Positions 16,396 through 24,803 of a stretch of 28,293 bases of DNA are shown here, one piece after another. Both the position numbers and the translations under genes were made by a program. The DNA is from JBAYZQ01 sp041672385 (GTDB lineage Bacteria > Spirochaetota > Spirochaetia > Sphaerochaetales > Sphaerochaetaceae), in contig JBAYZQ010000014.1 in assembly GCA_041672385.1 (NCBI GenBank), positions 1 to 28,293 on the forward strand, in the 5' to 3' direction. The notes under the pieces were generated by a model. That model saw only the letters and a program-made list of their open reading frames with translations. It did not search any database and was not told the DNA's origin. How positions within the stretch are numbered: position 1 is the first letter of the stretch; each line of letters begins with the position of its first letter.

Positions 16396-17673
16396 TTAAA
16401 AGAGCAGACGGTAATCAGTATCAATTATTTTGTAATTTTGAGGTCTATTTAATAAGTTTTCTAGGTTTTCTGGAACTTTGATTTTCTTACCAATTAAAGG
16501 TTCTACAATAGTTTCAAATTTTGCAGGATGCGCAGTTGAAACAATTATTGAAGGCTCTTTTAAGTTTCTTTTCTCTCTAACAAATTCTGCACAGGCAGTA
16601 TGAGGACACATTATATATCCTGTTCTTTTTTCTGTATTTTTTATAGTTTTTTTTATATTTTCATCACTCACACTTAAAGCACTTACATAATTACTAAATT
16701 TTACAAAATCATCAAATAAATAAAAAAGCCTTTCCATATTACTTGGATCGCCAACATCCATTGCATTAGCTAGGGTAGCAACACTTTGCTTTTTTTCATA
16801 TTTTCCGCTTTTAAGGTAGTCACAAATTGTTGTATTAGAATTGACAGCTAAGCCTATTTTTTCAATTGGAGCACCCATTAACATTGCCCAGTAAGCCGCA
16901 GTACAATTTCCAGCATTTCCACTTGGAATAATAAAATTAGACTTACTACTATTATCACCAAAAAGTTGTAAACGTTTATTAACATAACAAGCATACACAT
17001 AGTAAACTACTTGAGGTAAAAGTCTTCCAATATTGATACTATTTGCACTTGATAGTTTTTCATTTTCTAAGGCTGCATCCATAAAAGCATCTTTTACCAT
17101 TTTCTGGCAATCATCAAAGCTTCCTTTTACTTCAAAAGATGAAATATTACCATCATAACAAGTAAGCTGAGCCTTTTGTCTTTCACTTACTCTACCTTGA
17201 GGATAAAGAACTTTAACCTTTAGATTCTTCCGCCCATAAAAAGCTGCTGCTACTGCTCCACCAGTATCTCCACTGGTTGCTACTAAGATGGTTCTTTTTT
17301 CACCTCTTAGAGAAAGGAGCTTTTCCATAGAAATAGCTAAAAATCTAGCACCAAAATCTTTAAAAGCACAAGTCGGTCCATGAAACAATTCAAGAACCAC
17401 ACAGTTTTCTTCAGTTTTTACTAAATTAACATCAAAATTAAAGGCTTCATAACAAATTTCTGCCAAATAAGGCATTAGTTCATCACCTTCAAAAAAGGGT
17501 GCTAAAACTTCAAAAGCCAATTCAACATAACTTGAGGCCATACCTACTGCACTAGAGTTCAAACTTGGAAGAACTTCTGGAACATAAAGACCCCCATCTG
17601 GGGCTAATCCTTTTAAAATTGCTTCACTACAACTGACGGCAGGACTTTTTCCTCTGGTACTAATAAATTTCAT
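16396..17673 (-). CDS. thrC: Threonine synthase
   Basis: 425 residues, the length of the bacterial ThrC of the E. coli type. MKFISTRGKSPAVS, then LAPDGGLYVPE, are family signatures. The PLP lysine is K105 in HGPTCAFKDFGARFLA. SGDTGGAVAAAF and NAGNCTAAYWA bind phosphate. The enzyme turns O-phospho-L-homoserine into L-threonine. AAGGA lies 7-8 bases before the ATG, and the gene starts 15 bases after hom, so hom-thrC is an operon. No homoserine kinase (thrB) is seen in the window. The 3' end is intact and ends in a normal stop; a damaged copy of its last third is present 1.5 kb away. Confidence 0.95.
   Translation of the reverse strand: MKFISTRGKSPAVSCSEAILKGLAPDGGLYVPEVLPSLNSSAVGMASSYVELAFEVLAPFFEGDELMPYLAEICYEAFNFDVNLVKTEENCVVLELFHGPTCAFKDFGARFLAISMEKLLSLRGEKRTILVATSGDTGGAVAAAFYGRKNLKVKVLYPQGRVSERQKAQLTCYDGNISSFEVKGSFDDCQKMVKDAFMDAALENEKLSSANSINIGRLLPQVVYYVYACYVNKRLQLFGDNSSKSNFIIPSGNAGNCTAAYWAMLMGAPIEKIGLAVNSNTTICDYLKSGKYEKKQSVATLANAMDVGDPSNMERLFYLFDDFVKFSNYVSALSVSDENIKKTIKNTEKRTGYIMCPHTACAEFVREKRNLKEPSIIVSTAHPAKFETIVEPLIGKKIKVPENLENLLNRPQNYKIIDTDYRLLF
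16411..16586. repeat. Direct-repeat partner: 3' end of intact thrC
   Basis: This part of the functional thrC gene is repeated at 14672-14845 at about 90% identity in the same orientation. The two copies are about 1.57 kb apart and enclose only the radical SAM gene and its leader. Recombination between them would remove that gene. Confidence 0.9.
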
Positions 17674-17688
17674 AAATAATCCTTTTTT

Positions 17689-19824
17689 CTATAAGATTCT
17701 ACTGATATCACTCATAAGGCCACTTACGGTAACCCCGGCTCCGGCTCCTTTGCCTTTGATAGAAAGTCCACTATCCTTGTATTCTTCAGTGTATATCACC
17801 ACAAGATTGTCTGTTCCACTGGAAAGGGCAAAAGGAGAATTTTTATCAAACGACTTAAGTCCAGCACTTAACACTCCATTTTTATCTACCATTCCTACAT
17901 ACCTTAGAACTTTTTCTTGACTTTTAGCTTCATCCAATTTCTTTTTTAAAGGTTCATCAAGTTCACTAATTCTATCTAAAAATTCTTTTAAATCAACTTT
18001 TGCTAACTCTTGGTTAAAAAGAACATCACTAGAAAAATCTTCCAGTCCTTTTTCAAGGCCCATTAATCGTGAAAGAATTACTACTTTTCTAGCCACATCT
18101 AACCCTGCTAAATCAATCCTTGGGTCGGGTTCAGTATAACCCATTTTCTTTGCTGAAAGAACCAGTTCTCCAAAACTTTTAACCCCATCATACTCATTAA
18201 AGAGCCAAGCTAAGGTTCCACTGAAAATTCCTTCAATTTTAACTATTTTTTCACCTGAATTTTTCAAATCCCACAAAGCATGAATCAAAGGTAAGCCAGC
18301 TCCGACTGTAGCTTCATAACCAAAATAACAATCATTTTCTTCACAGAGATTAAACATATTCTTATATTCATCAAGAGGACAACAAAGTCCTATTTTATTG
18401 GCAGTAATAATATTAATCTTACTTGCAAACATTTTAGGATAAATCTTTGGTATTACTGTACTTGCTGTACAATCAATCAAGGCAATTTTTTCATATTCTC
18501 TTAGATTCTTTATTTTAGATTGAATTTCTTCCAGAGACAAAGCTTCTCCCTTTAGCGTAAATTCTTCTCTCCAGGTATCTAAATTTATTCCTTGTTTATT
18601 ATAAAGACATTTCTTACTGTTTGCTATTAAAGCAACTTTAATTTTTTTCCGGTTATTTTTGTTAAACTCTTTAACTCTTGAAAGTAGTTCGCTTCCAATT
18701 TGACCAGGTCCAAATAAGGCTAAAGTTAAACCTTCGTTTATTTCTCTTTTAAAAGAATTCATATTTTCTTTTTGTTTATTTTCAAATGCAGTTACTAAAG
18801 ATCTTAAGGCAAGACCAACTTCTTCTTCACTTAAAACCACACTTAAATTTCTTTCGTTTGAGCCTTGAGCAATTGCTTTAATGTTGACACCTGCATTTCC
18901 CAGAGCACTGAAAATCAATCCACTTACTCCTACACTACCAATCATATTGCTTCCAACTGCAGCTAGAACACAACATTTCTTTTGAATGTTAACTTCTATT
19001 AAGTTTTGGAATTTTTTACCAAAAACTCCTTTGACTGCCTCATAAGCCTTAAAGGCTTCTTGCTCTTTTACAGCAAAACATATTGAACACTCACTAGAGG
19101 CTTGACTGATTAATATTACTGAAATATCTGCATCTTTTAAAGCTGTAAATAATTGTGCTGAAATTCCAGGTACTCCACTCATACAAGGACCCTCAACACT
19201 TAAAAGAGCTATTTCATGAATTGCTGAAAATCCTTTTACAATCTTTTTATCCTGTTCTTCTTCTTTCGAACAAATTAGGGTTCCACTTCTTTGCATTTGT
19301 TTAAGGTACCTATATTCAACTGAAATTTTTCCTTTTTGTAGAGGAACTAAGGCTACAGAATTTATTATTGGAGAACCAAAATATGATAATTCATTTGCTT
19401 CTTCAAAGCTAAGTTGATTTATAACCGGAGCTAAAGGTACATAATTTGTATCTGCAACATGAAGAAGTCCTTCATTGTTCCAAAAGATAACTTTTTTTGA
19501 TTTCAATTTCTGAGCCAAAACTGCACAGCTGTGTTGAGTTGAACCAGAAAGTAAACACTGGCATAATACTATATTTTTCTTATCCTTTGAAATCTCAATT
19601 TTGTCAAATTGTGTTTTAAGCATTTGAGTATAAGTGGTAATACAAAAAACACTCTTTTCTGCTATAAAGACCTTTTTAAAATTATTAAGCATTTCTTCTT
19701 CAAGCATGTCGGTTACCAAAACTTGGACCTCTTCTTTTTCAGAAATTACAGTCCTTGCAAAATCCTCAACACTGAAATTATCAGTCAACATAGCTTTTTC
19801 AAATGAATGAACTTTTACCTGCAT
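17689..19824 (-). CDS. hom: Homoserine dehydrogenase with degenerate aspartokinase N-domain and ACT pair
   Basis: 711 residues from the ATG at 19824, chosen because GGAGG lies 5 bases upstream; a GTG four codons earlier is less likely. The organisation is that of ThrA/MetL, but the protein is about 100 residues shorter. The N-terminal 190 residues have no KFGGTS-type aspartate motif and no GRGGSD-type nucleotide loop, although SFEEANELSYFG (139-150) still marks kinase ancestry. Two ACT domains follow (about 203-275 and 283-350: SQASSECSICF, AIAQGSNERNLSVV). The dehydrogenase half has FGPGQIGSELL near 371, DCTAS, TANK, and GYTEPDPRIDLAGLDVARK. It reduces aspartate semialdehyde to homoserine. 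The kinase step should need another gene. The ACT pair may still give feedback control by threonine. Confidence 0.9.
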   Translation of the reverse strand: MQVKVHSFEKAMLTDNFSVEDFARTVISEKEEVQVLVTDMLEEEMLNNFKKVFIAEKSVFCITTYTQMLKTQFDKIEISKDKKNIVLCQCLLSGSTQHSCAVLAQKLKSKKVIFWNNEGLLHVADTNYVPLAPVINQLSFEEANELSYFGSPIINSVALVPLQKGKISVEYRYLKQMQRSGTLICSKEEEQDKKIVKGFSAIHEIALLSVEGPCMSGVPGISAQLFTALKDADISVILISQASSECSICFAVKEQEAFKAYEAVKGVFGKKFQNLIEVNIQKKCCVLAAVGSNMIGSVGVSGLIFSALGNAGVNIKAIAQGSNERNLSVVLSEEEVGLALRSLVTAFENKQKENMNSFKREINEGLTLALFGPGQIGSELLSRVKEFNKNNRKKIKVALIANSKKCLYNKQGINLDTWREEFTLKGEALSLEEIQSKIKNLREYEKIALIDCTASTVIPKIYPKMFASKINIITANKIGLCCPLDEYKNMFNLCEENDCYFGYEATVGAGLPLIHALWDLKNSGEKIVKIEGIFSGTLAWLFNEYDGVKSFGELVLSAKKMGYTEPDPRIDLAGLDVARKVVILSRLMGLEKGLEDFSSDVLFNQELAKVDLKEFLDRISELDEPLKKKLDEAKSQEKVLRYVGMVDKNGVLSAGLKSFDKNSPFALSSGTDNLVVIYTEEYKDSGLSIKGKGAGAGVTVSGLMSDISRIL

Positions 19825-19892
19825 CCTTACCTCCACAATTTATTAGTCCCCTAATTCATATTATTTTTAAACACATTATTCTATAACAATTG

Positions 19893-19911
19893 CAAAATTA
19901 GCTTAATTTTG
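19893..19911. promoter_or_regulatory. Inverted repeat in the hom/marR intergenic region
   Basis: CAAAATTA-GCT-TAATTTTG is an 8-base inverted repeat with a 3-base centre, about 70 bases upstream of the hom start. It is a plausible operator near the hom promoter. Being all A/T except the ends, it may also be chance. Confidence 0.3.
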
Positions 19912-19976
19912 TTGATATGATGTAGTAAACGTTCAATATAATGAAAAATTTGATAGTTTTCCATTCATCTCTTTAC

Positions 19977-19998
19977 TTTATTTGGAATTCCAAATAAA
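19977..19998. promoter_or_regulatory. 22-bp perfect palindrome, probable MarR operator
   Basis: A perfect 22-base palindrome centred on GGAATTCC ends 9 bases before the marR ATG. MarR dimers bind such palindromes, often over their own promoter. A weak promoter (TTGATA 19950-19955, TTTACT 19972-19977) would run into it, so binding would block the gene and probably the lipoprotein gene after it. Confidence 0.65.
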
Positions 19999-20007
19999 AT
20001 TTATTTT

Positions 20008-20430
20008 ATGAAAAAGTATATTTTATTAAAAATGATTGAAATTGGACAATTACACAGAAACCTTTGTCATTCCTATTTCATGCAATATGACATTTCACCC
20101 AGTTGCCCACTTATACTTGAAATTTTAAATGAAAATGACGGTATTTCAATGAAGACCTTGGCCAAATTAACCAATCGTGATAATGGATCAATTACTAGTA
20201 GTATTAAAACCCTTGAAAAAGAAGGTTTTGTAATAAAAAAACAGAATCTCAAAGATAAAAGAATTAATCTTGCTTTTATAACCGATAAAGGTAAGAAAGC
20301 AGTTGGAATAATAAAGGATTATCATCAAAAGACTGAAGAAAAAGGTTTTTTAGGTTTTAATGAAGAAGAAAAAAAAGTGTTTCTTTCTTACCTAAACCGT
20401 ATTGAAAAAAACTTATCACAAGAAAATTGA
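20008..20430 (+). CDS. MarR-family transcriptional regulator
   Basis: 140 residues with the MarR winged helix. The recognition part is MKTLAKLTNRDNGSITSSIKTLEKEGFV (about residues 47-74), followed by the wing KKQNLKDKRINLAFITDKGKK and C-terminal dimerisation helix. MarR proteins are usually repressors released by small ligands such as phenolics or by oxidation. The ATG at 20008 has no Shine-Dalgarno sequence, and the next ATG (20032) has none either, so the start is uncertain and low translation is expected. The palindrome just upstream suggests autoregulation. The lipoprotein gene follows after 18 bases with a strong ribosome site and is the obvious co-regulated target. The inducer cannot be inferred. 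Confidence 0.88.
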   Translation: MKKYILLKMIEIGQLHRNLCHSYFMQYDISPSCPLILEILNENDGISMKTLAKLTNRDNGSITSSIKTLEKEGFVIKKQNLKDKRINLAFITDKGKKAVGIIKDYHQKTEEKGFLGFNEEEKKVFLSYLNRIEKNLSQEN

Positions 20431-20448
20431 TTTTTAAGGAGACTACTA

Positions 20449-21888
20449 ATGAATTTAAAAAAATGGATTATTACAAGTTTTATAGTTTTTGCAGTTCTAG
20501 CAATATCAAGTTGTACAATGGTAAATAAAAGCCAAAGCACCTTAGATACGCCAGAGGTAACTTTTGCCGTAACAGACTCTATGCAAAGCAAATGCTATGA
20601 TGGAGAAGGCAATGTAATGAGCGAATGGCCTAAAGAGAATGAAGATTATTACGGCCAAGATGCTCAAACTGAAAATCTTATTCCATCTTACACTGATAAT
20701 GGTGATAATACCGTTACTGATAATCATACAGGACTCATGTGGCAAAAAACTCCTCCAACAAGTAAAATGACCTTTAAAGAAGCGGAAGAATATATTGAAA
20801 ATTTGAGCCTAGCCGGCTATTCAGATTGGAGACTACCTACTATTCAAGAATCTTTTTCAATTGCAAATCTTGATGGAAAATTAGATGTTCAAAATATTGA
20901 TAATGCGGTCCCTTATTTGGATTCTAATTATTTTGACTTCTATTATGATGAAGTAAAACCCTACACTGGTTCTTATTGGACTTCAAGTTCAACAGTTTTG
21001 ATGGAAGATCTTGGTGATACAGAAGATACAATGGCAAAAGATTATGGATTTAACTGGGCAGATGGACATTTAAAAAGTTATGCAAATGGTTACAGTGTAA
21101 GTGGTGGAGATTATGCATTTTCAATTCCAGCAGGTGTAAGAGCTGTTAGAGGAGAAGAAGGTGTTTTTGGTGCAAATGACTATGAAAATAATGAAGATGG
21201 AACTGTTACAGACAATGCCACAAATCTAATGTGGAGTCAAAGCGATGCAGGTTATGGAATGGATTGGAACCAAGCCCTTAAGTATGCTGAAAATAGCACC
21301 CTGGCCGGTTACAGTGACTGGAGATTGCCAACTCCTAAAGAACTTCAATCTTTGGTGGAATATGAAAAGAAGACAATTCCAGCAATTGATGAAACTTATT
21401 TTTCTCTTTCAGTGGCTGATTGTTATGTATGGACCAGTACAACTTGTGGCGACTTTCCAGAAATGGCAGATTACGTAACTTTCGGACATGGATGGGGAAT
21501 TGAAGTTAAAAGTGGTGATATAACACCAATGGATGCTTCATCTAGTGATAAAATGGGTCCACCACCAGAAGAATCAAAAGAAGAAGAAACTACTACAAAA
21601 ACGGCTCAAGATGCTACACTTTCAGATTTTCAAGATGTACATGGACCTGGTTGTATAAGAGCAGATTATAAATATGGAACTGCCCCTGAATTATCTCAGG
21701 CTTTTTATGAACAAATTACAGAAGAGGCTTACCCAGGAGCAGAATGGAATTATAGCCTCAATGGACAGATTTTCACAGACCAAGATGGTGATAATGATGT
21801 GGATGAATTTGACTTAACCAATAGTGAAAATGCTGCAGACTTCATAGTAATTTACAACCGTGTAATGCTTGTTAGAAATTCTGACTAG
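20449..21888 (+). CDS. Lipoprotein with two Lcl (DUF1566) domains
   Basis: 479 residues. The signal peptide ends in the lipobox ISSC with lipidated C22. Two copies of the Lcl/DUF1566 fold follow: about 83-235 (NTVTDNHTGLMWQK, SLAGYSDWRLPT, YWTSSS, GVRAVRG) and 250-402 (GTVTDNATNLMW, LAGYSDWRLPTPKEL, YVWTSTT, GCIRADY). The second copy is interrupted at 355-395 by an acidic, Thr/Ser/Pro-rich stretch. The C-terminus has DQDGDNDVDEFDL (444-456), a calcium-binding-like loop. Lcl domains are common in surface adhesion proteins of Legionella and other Gram-negatives. AAGGAG lies before the ATG, and the marR gene is 18 bases upstream, so the pair is an operon. A bidentate adhesin or matrix-binding surface protein is likely, but no ligand can be named. 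Confidence 0.82.
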   Translation: MNLKKWIITSFIVFAVLAISSCTMVNKSQSTLDTPEVTFAVTDSMQSKCYDGEGNVMSEWPKENEDYYGQDAQTENLIPSYTDNGDNTVTDNHTGLMWQKTPPTSKMTFKEAEEYIENLSLAGYSDWRLPTIQESFSIANLDGKLDVQNIDNAVPYLDSNYFDFYYDEVKPYTGSYWTSSSTVLMEDLGDTEDTMAKDYGFNWADGHLKSYANGYSVSGGDYAFSIPAGVRAVRGEEGVFGANDYENNEDGTVTDNATNLMWSQSDAGYGMDWNQALKYAENSTLAGYSDWRLPTPKELQSLVEYEKKTIPAIDETYFSLSVADCYVWTSTTCGDFPEMADYVTFGHGWGIEVKSGDITPMDASSSDKMGPPPEESKEEETTTKTAQDATLSDFQDVHGPGCIRADYKYGTAPELSQAFYEQITEEAYPGAEWNYSLNGQIFTDQDGDNDVDEFDLTNSENAADFIVIYNRVMLVRNSD

Positions 21889-21908
21889 TCTTTAATTTGA
21901 ATTACAAG

Positions 21909-21944
21909 AAAAGGGAATCATATTAAATTTGATTCCCTTTTTTT
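21909..21944 (+). terminator. Rho-independent terminator after the Lcl lipoprotein gene
   Basis: A 12-bp stem (AAAAGGGAATCA with its complement), a 9-base loop and a run of seven T at 21938-21944 lie just after the stop codon. This ends the marR-lipoprotein unit. Confidence 0.92.
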
Positions 21945-22034
21945 AAAGTTTTTTTATAAAACAAAGGTTATACTTGCTTTAGAATAATAAACAGGTTTAT
22001 TCTTAAAACACAAACTTTCAAAGGTAGGACAACA

Positions 22035-23549
22035 ATGGCTTATTCATTAGGACAAAAATCAGGATTTACTGGAACAAAAACTAAAAGTAATATAACTTCT
22101 CCTCAATCGGGGATGTGTTCTTTATGCAATGAAGGCTGTGAAGGACCTTGTGAGATTGGTCTGGCGGCAGTAATGGGAAAACAAACCGTTTATCCACTTA
22201 CTACCGGTCCAAACCAAATAGCCTCAGAAAAGAATTATCCTTTAGATTTTTCCTGTTTCAACATTAATGGAAGAGTTTTTGGAGCAGAAGGAGTTCCTGC
22301 AGATACACAGCATGCCCAAATCTTCAACGTAGATTTAACTAGAGAATATGGGACTTTTAACCCTGTAAAACTAAAGCTTCCTATTCTGCTTCCAGCACTA
22401 ATAAAAATGAATTGGGAAGATTATTTCAGTGGAGCTGCAATGGCAGGAGTCTCCTGTGTGATTGGAGAAGATGCAAAAGACAAAGATCCCAATCTTATTG
22501 TTAAAAATGGAAGAATTATAGATTTTCCATTCTTAGAAAAAGTATTAGATAGTTTTAGTAGATATTACCGCGGTTATGGTCAAATTGTTCTCCAAAGCAA
22601 CCTTAGTGATGATCAGTTAGGGGTACCTGAAATTGCACTTGAAAAATATAAAGTAGAAGCAATAGAAATAAAATTCGGACAAGGTGCAAAAGGAATTCAA
22701 CCGGTAAAAAGACTTAAAGACATTGAGGCTGCAAGAAAAAGAAAACTATTTGGAGAAATTGTATCCCCTGATCCAGATTCAGAGCAAACCATAAAGGCTT
22801 ACAAAGAAGGAGTAAGTCCTTCCTTTTATTCCTATGCTAAACTACCTCAGTGGGATGAAACTAAGCTGAAAAAAAGAATTAAGGATCTTAGAGATCAAGG
22901 TGCTAAAAATATTTACTTTAAGATGGCAGGTTATGATATTAAGGATATTGAAAGAGTTCTTAATATTGCCTCAAAGGAAAAAGTTGATATGGTAACTTTC
23001 GATGGAGCTGGAGGTGGTAGTGGCTACAGTCCTTGTAAAATGATGAATGAATGGTCATTGCCAACTGTAAACCTAGAAGCAGAAGTCTGCAAAATTGTAT
23101 CAAAGCTACAGCAAAAGGGAATGTTTGTTCCTTCTCTTACCATTACAGGAGGCTTTGCAAGTGAAGACCAAGTTTTCAAAGCCCTTTGCCTCGGAGAAGG
23201 TAATTTTACAGCTATTGGTCTTGGACGAAGTGCTATGGCCTCAGCAATGGTTGGCAAAGAAGTTGGAAATCTTATAAAAGCAGGAAAAACTCCAAAACGC
23301 TATAGTCAATATGGCTCTAGCATTGAAGAAATCTTTGGCGATCTTCCTGATCTTAGAGCCATTTATGGGAAAAAGGCAAATCTTTTTTCTCCTGGGGCAA
23401 TTGGAGTATTTTCCTATCTAAATAAAATTGGTTTTGGACTTCAACATTTTTCTGCTTTAAACAGAAAGTTTAATTTAAACCTTTTAAACAGGTCGGATTT
23501 AATTCCACTAACTCAGGCAGCAAAAGAAATTCTTATGAAGAATAGTTAA
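22035..23549 (+). CDS. FMN-binding glutamate synthase-like protein with N-terminal cysteine cluster
   Basis: 504 residues, matching the FMN/2-oxoglutarate barrel of the large glutamate synthase subunit without the amidotransferase or the C-terminal beta-helix. Landmarks are FDGAGGGSGYSP, SLTITGGFASED, and IGLGRSAMASAMVGKEVGNLIKAG. The N-terminus carries C28, C31, C35 and C39 in the pattern CX2CX3CX3C, which could bind an iron-sulfur cluster; the classical GltB cluster motif is not seen. Archaeal-type and Clostridium/Treponema homologues of this size are known as FMN-binding glutamate synthase family proteins of uncertain reaction. AGGTAGGA precedes the ATG. It is monocistronic and its stop overlaps the stop of the convergent permease-ferredoxin gene by 4 bases. 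Glutamate formation needs an ammonia and electron donor that are not evident. Confidence 0.85.
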   Translation: MAYSLGQKSGFTGTKTKSNITSPQSGMCSLCNEGCEGPCEIGLAAVMGKQTVYPLTTGPNQIASEKNYPLDFSCFNINGRVFGAEGVPADTQHAQIFNVDLTREYGTFNPVKLKLPILLPALIKMNWEDYFSGAAMAGVSCVIGEDAKDKDPNLIVKNGRIIDFPFLEKVLDSFSRYYRGYGQIVLQSNLSDDQLGVPEIALEKYKVEAIEIKFGQGAKGIQPVKRLKDIEAARKRKLFGEIVSPDPDSEQTIKAYKEGVSPSFYSYAKLPQWDETKLKKRIKDLRDQGAKNIYFKMAGYDIKDIERVLNIASKEKVDMVTFDGAGGGSGYSPCKMMNEWSLPTVNLEAEVCKIVSKLQQKGMFVPSLTITGGFASEDQVFKALCLGEGNFTAIGLGRSAMASAMVGKEVGNLIKAGKTPKRYSQYGSSIEEIFGDLPDLRAIYGKKANLFSPGAIGVFSYLNKIGFGLQHFSALNRKFNLNLLNRSDLIPLTQAAKEILMKNS

Positions 23550-24271
23550 TCATTTGTTTCAGGATTATAGCTTATTGCATTAGCAGGACAGGCTTTTACT
23601 GTTTGAGAAATAAGATCTTCATCCAGAGTTTTGTAATCTTTTATAATTGTTGCTTTACCATTTTCCATTTTAAAAACCTGAGGATAGTTTTTAGTGCATA
23701 ATCTACACCCTATACAAGCCTTAGAATTAATAGCCAAAAGTGGAAGTTCAATATCTGCTTCCGGTATATCTTTATCTTTAACTATAAGAGAAGTTATCCA
23801 AGAAAAAACTATAATTGCAATAACCGTTAAAATCCAACGAATTACCATAAAGTGAACTCCAAGAAACTTAACTTCATTTAAAAGCATTGGGACTTTTATT
23901 ACGGCCCAAGAACTTAATATGATAACAATATTTCTAATTGAAGCACCTTTTTTATGAAGCATTACGCATACAGGAAATGCTGCATAAATTGGCCCTGCTG
24001 AAATCCCTCCTAATAGGAAAGACAAAAAAACACCTTTGACTTTAGAACCACTTCCAAGATATTTAAGAATTGTTTCTTTTGGAACCCATAAATCCAATAA
24101 AGCTGTAAGAATAAAAATTGGTGGCATTATTGCTATCATTTCTTTAAGATAATATTGACTATTCTTTAAGGAATCAATTCCAAGATTCCTGTTAAAAATC
24201 ATCAAAACCAAATAGGCCAAAAGTACCAAAAACGCAAAAAAATTAACCTTTATTAATTTTAATATTTTCAT
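23546..24271 (-). CDS. Permease half (DUF318/ArsP-like) fused to a C-terminal ferredoxin
   Basis: 241 residues from the ATG at 24271, set by GGGGG seven bases upstream and a 4-base ATGA overlap with the previous gene. Residues 10-165 hold about five membrane helices with LLGGISAGPIYAAFP (87-100), the signature of the permease family that includes ArsP. Residues 178-235 are a single-cluster ferredoxin: C186, C189, C192 and C228 (CIGCRLC, ACPA). The domain faces the cytoplasm by the positive-inside rule. The preceding gene encodes the other permease half, so they form a split carrier. The ferredoxin suggests redox sensing, gating, or electron coupling. ArsP-type proteins export organoarsenicals, but the substrate here is unknown. 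Confidence 0.8.
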   Translation of the reverse strand: MKILKLIKVNFFAFLVLLAYLVLMIFNRNLGIDSLKNSQYYLKEMIAIMPPIFILTALLDLWVPKETILKYLGSGSKVKGVFLSFLLGGISAGPIYAAFPVCVMLHKKGASIRNIVIILSSWAVIKVPMLLNEVKFLGVHFMVIRWILTVIAIIVFSWITSLIVKDKDIPEADIELPLLAINSKACIGCRLCTKNYPQVFKMENGKATIIKDYKTLDEDLISQTVKACPANAISYNPETND

Positions 24272-24750
24272 AGAAATACCCCCATTAAAAGTGCAATTAA
24301 AATTGCAAATAGAAAGCTCAAACAATTTCGAACCAAAGTGAAGCGAGACCCAAATTCTTTTCGCTCAAGTGGTATTGTTACTATTCCTACCATAGTAAGA
24401 GTAGTTAAGAAAGCAACAGAAGGTACAACAGCAACTCCTGCATCCACGAGTGTTCCAACCAAAGGGAATGCAATAAATGCTGGAATAAGAGTTATAGTTC
24501 CAAAAAAAGCCGAAACAATGGTTGCTAGAAATTCATTCTTTGAAGCAACATATCCAGCAATAGTAGCAGGTGGAATGACCGCTAATATAAGCCCTATTAG
24601 AAAAATAATTGAAAGAATGCTAACAAGCATACTTTTCCCAAGGCCTGTTGCCATTTTCAAAGCTTTAACAGTTTTTTTTCGATCCTTGAAAAGTGAAAAA
24701 ATAAACAGCAAAGCTGTGACTATCCATAAAATAATTGTAAAACGGTCCAT
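24268..24750 (-). CDS. N-terminal half of the split permease
   Basis: 160 residues starting at ATG 24750, chosen because AAGGAGG lies 6 bases upstream; the frame is open further but without a ribosome site. There are about four to five hydrophobic helices. PAFIAFPLVGTLVDAGVA (in the middle) and TLTMVGIVTIPLERKEFG correspond to the conserved half-repeats of the DUF318/ArsP permease family. The stop overlaps the start of the ferredoxin-fused half by 4 bases, so the two are translationally coupled and probably form one complex. The promoter faces the divergent Crp/Fnr gene. Alone the protein is too small for a full carrier of this family. Confidence 0.78.
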   Translation of the reverse strand: MDRFTIILWIVTALLFIFSLFKDRKKTVKALKMATGLGKSMLVSILSIIFLIGLILAVIPPATIAGYVASKNEFLATIVSAFFGTITLIPAFIAFPLVGTLVDAGVAVVPSVAFLTTLTMVGIVTIPLERKEFGSRFTLVRNCLSFLFAILIALLMGVFL

Positions 24751-24786
24751 ATTGGACCTCCTTAAAAAACTCAATAGGCCAAGAAT

Positions 24787-24792
24787 AGTATA
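24787..24792 (-). promoter_or_regulatory. -10 element of the split-permease operon
   Basis: TATACT on the - strand, 36 bases before the chosen permease ATG. Seventeen bases upstream the -35 position falls inside the palindrome (GTGTCT), so both operons are likely controlled from one site. Confidence 0.5.
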
Positions 24793-24803
24793 GAGGTGTG
24801 TAT

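Noticed and set aside
19825..20007. Threonine attenuator or T-box leader before hom
   Set aside because: No Thr-rich short peptide and no T-box sequence; only an A/T-rich inverted repeat.
24338..24793. Open frame opposite the permease gene
   Set aside because: It mirrors the permease, lacks a ribosome site and matches no family; the reverse-strand gene has strong signals.
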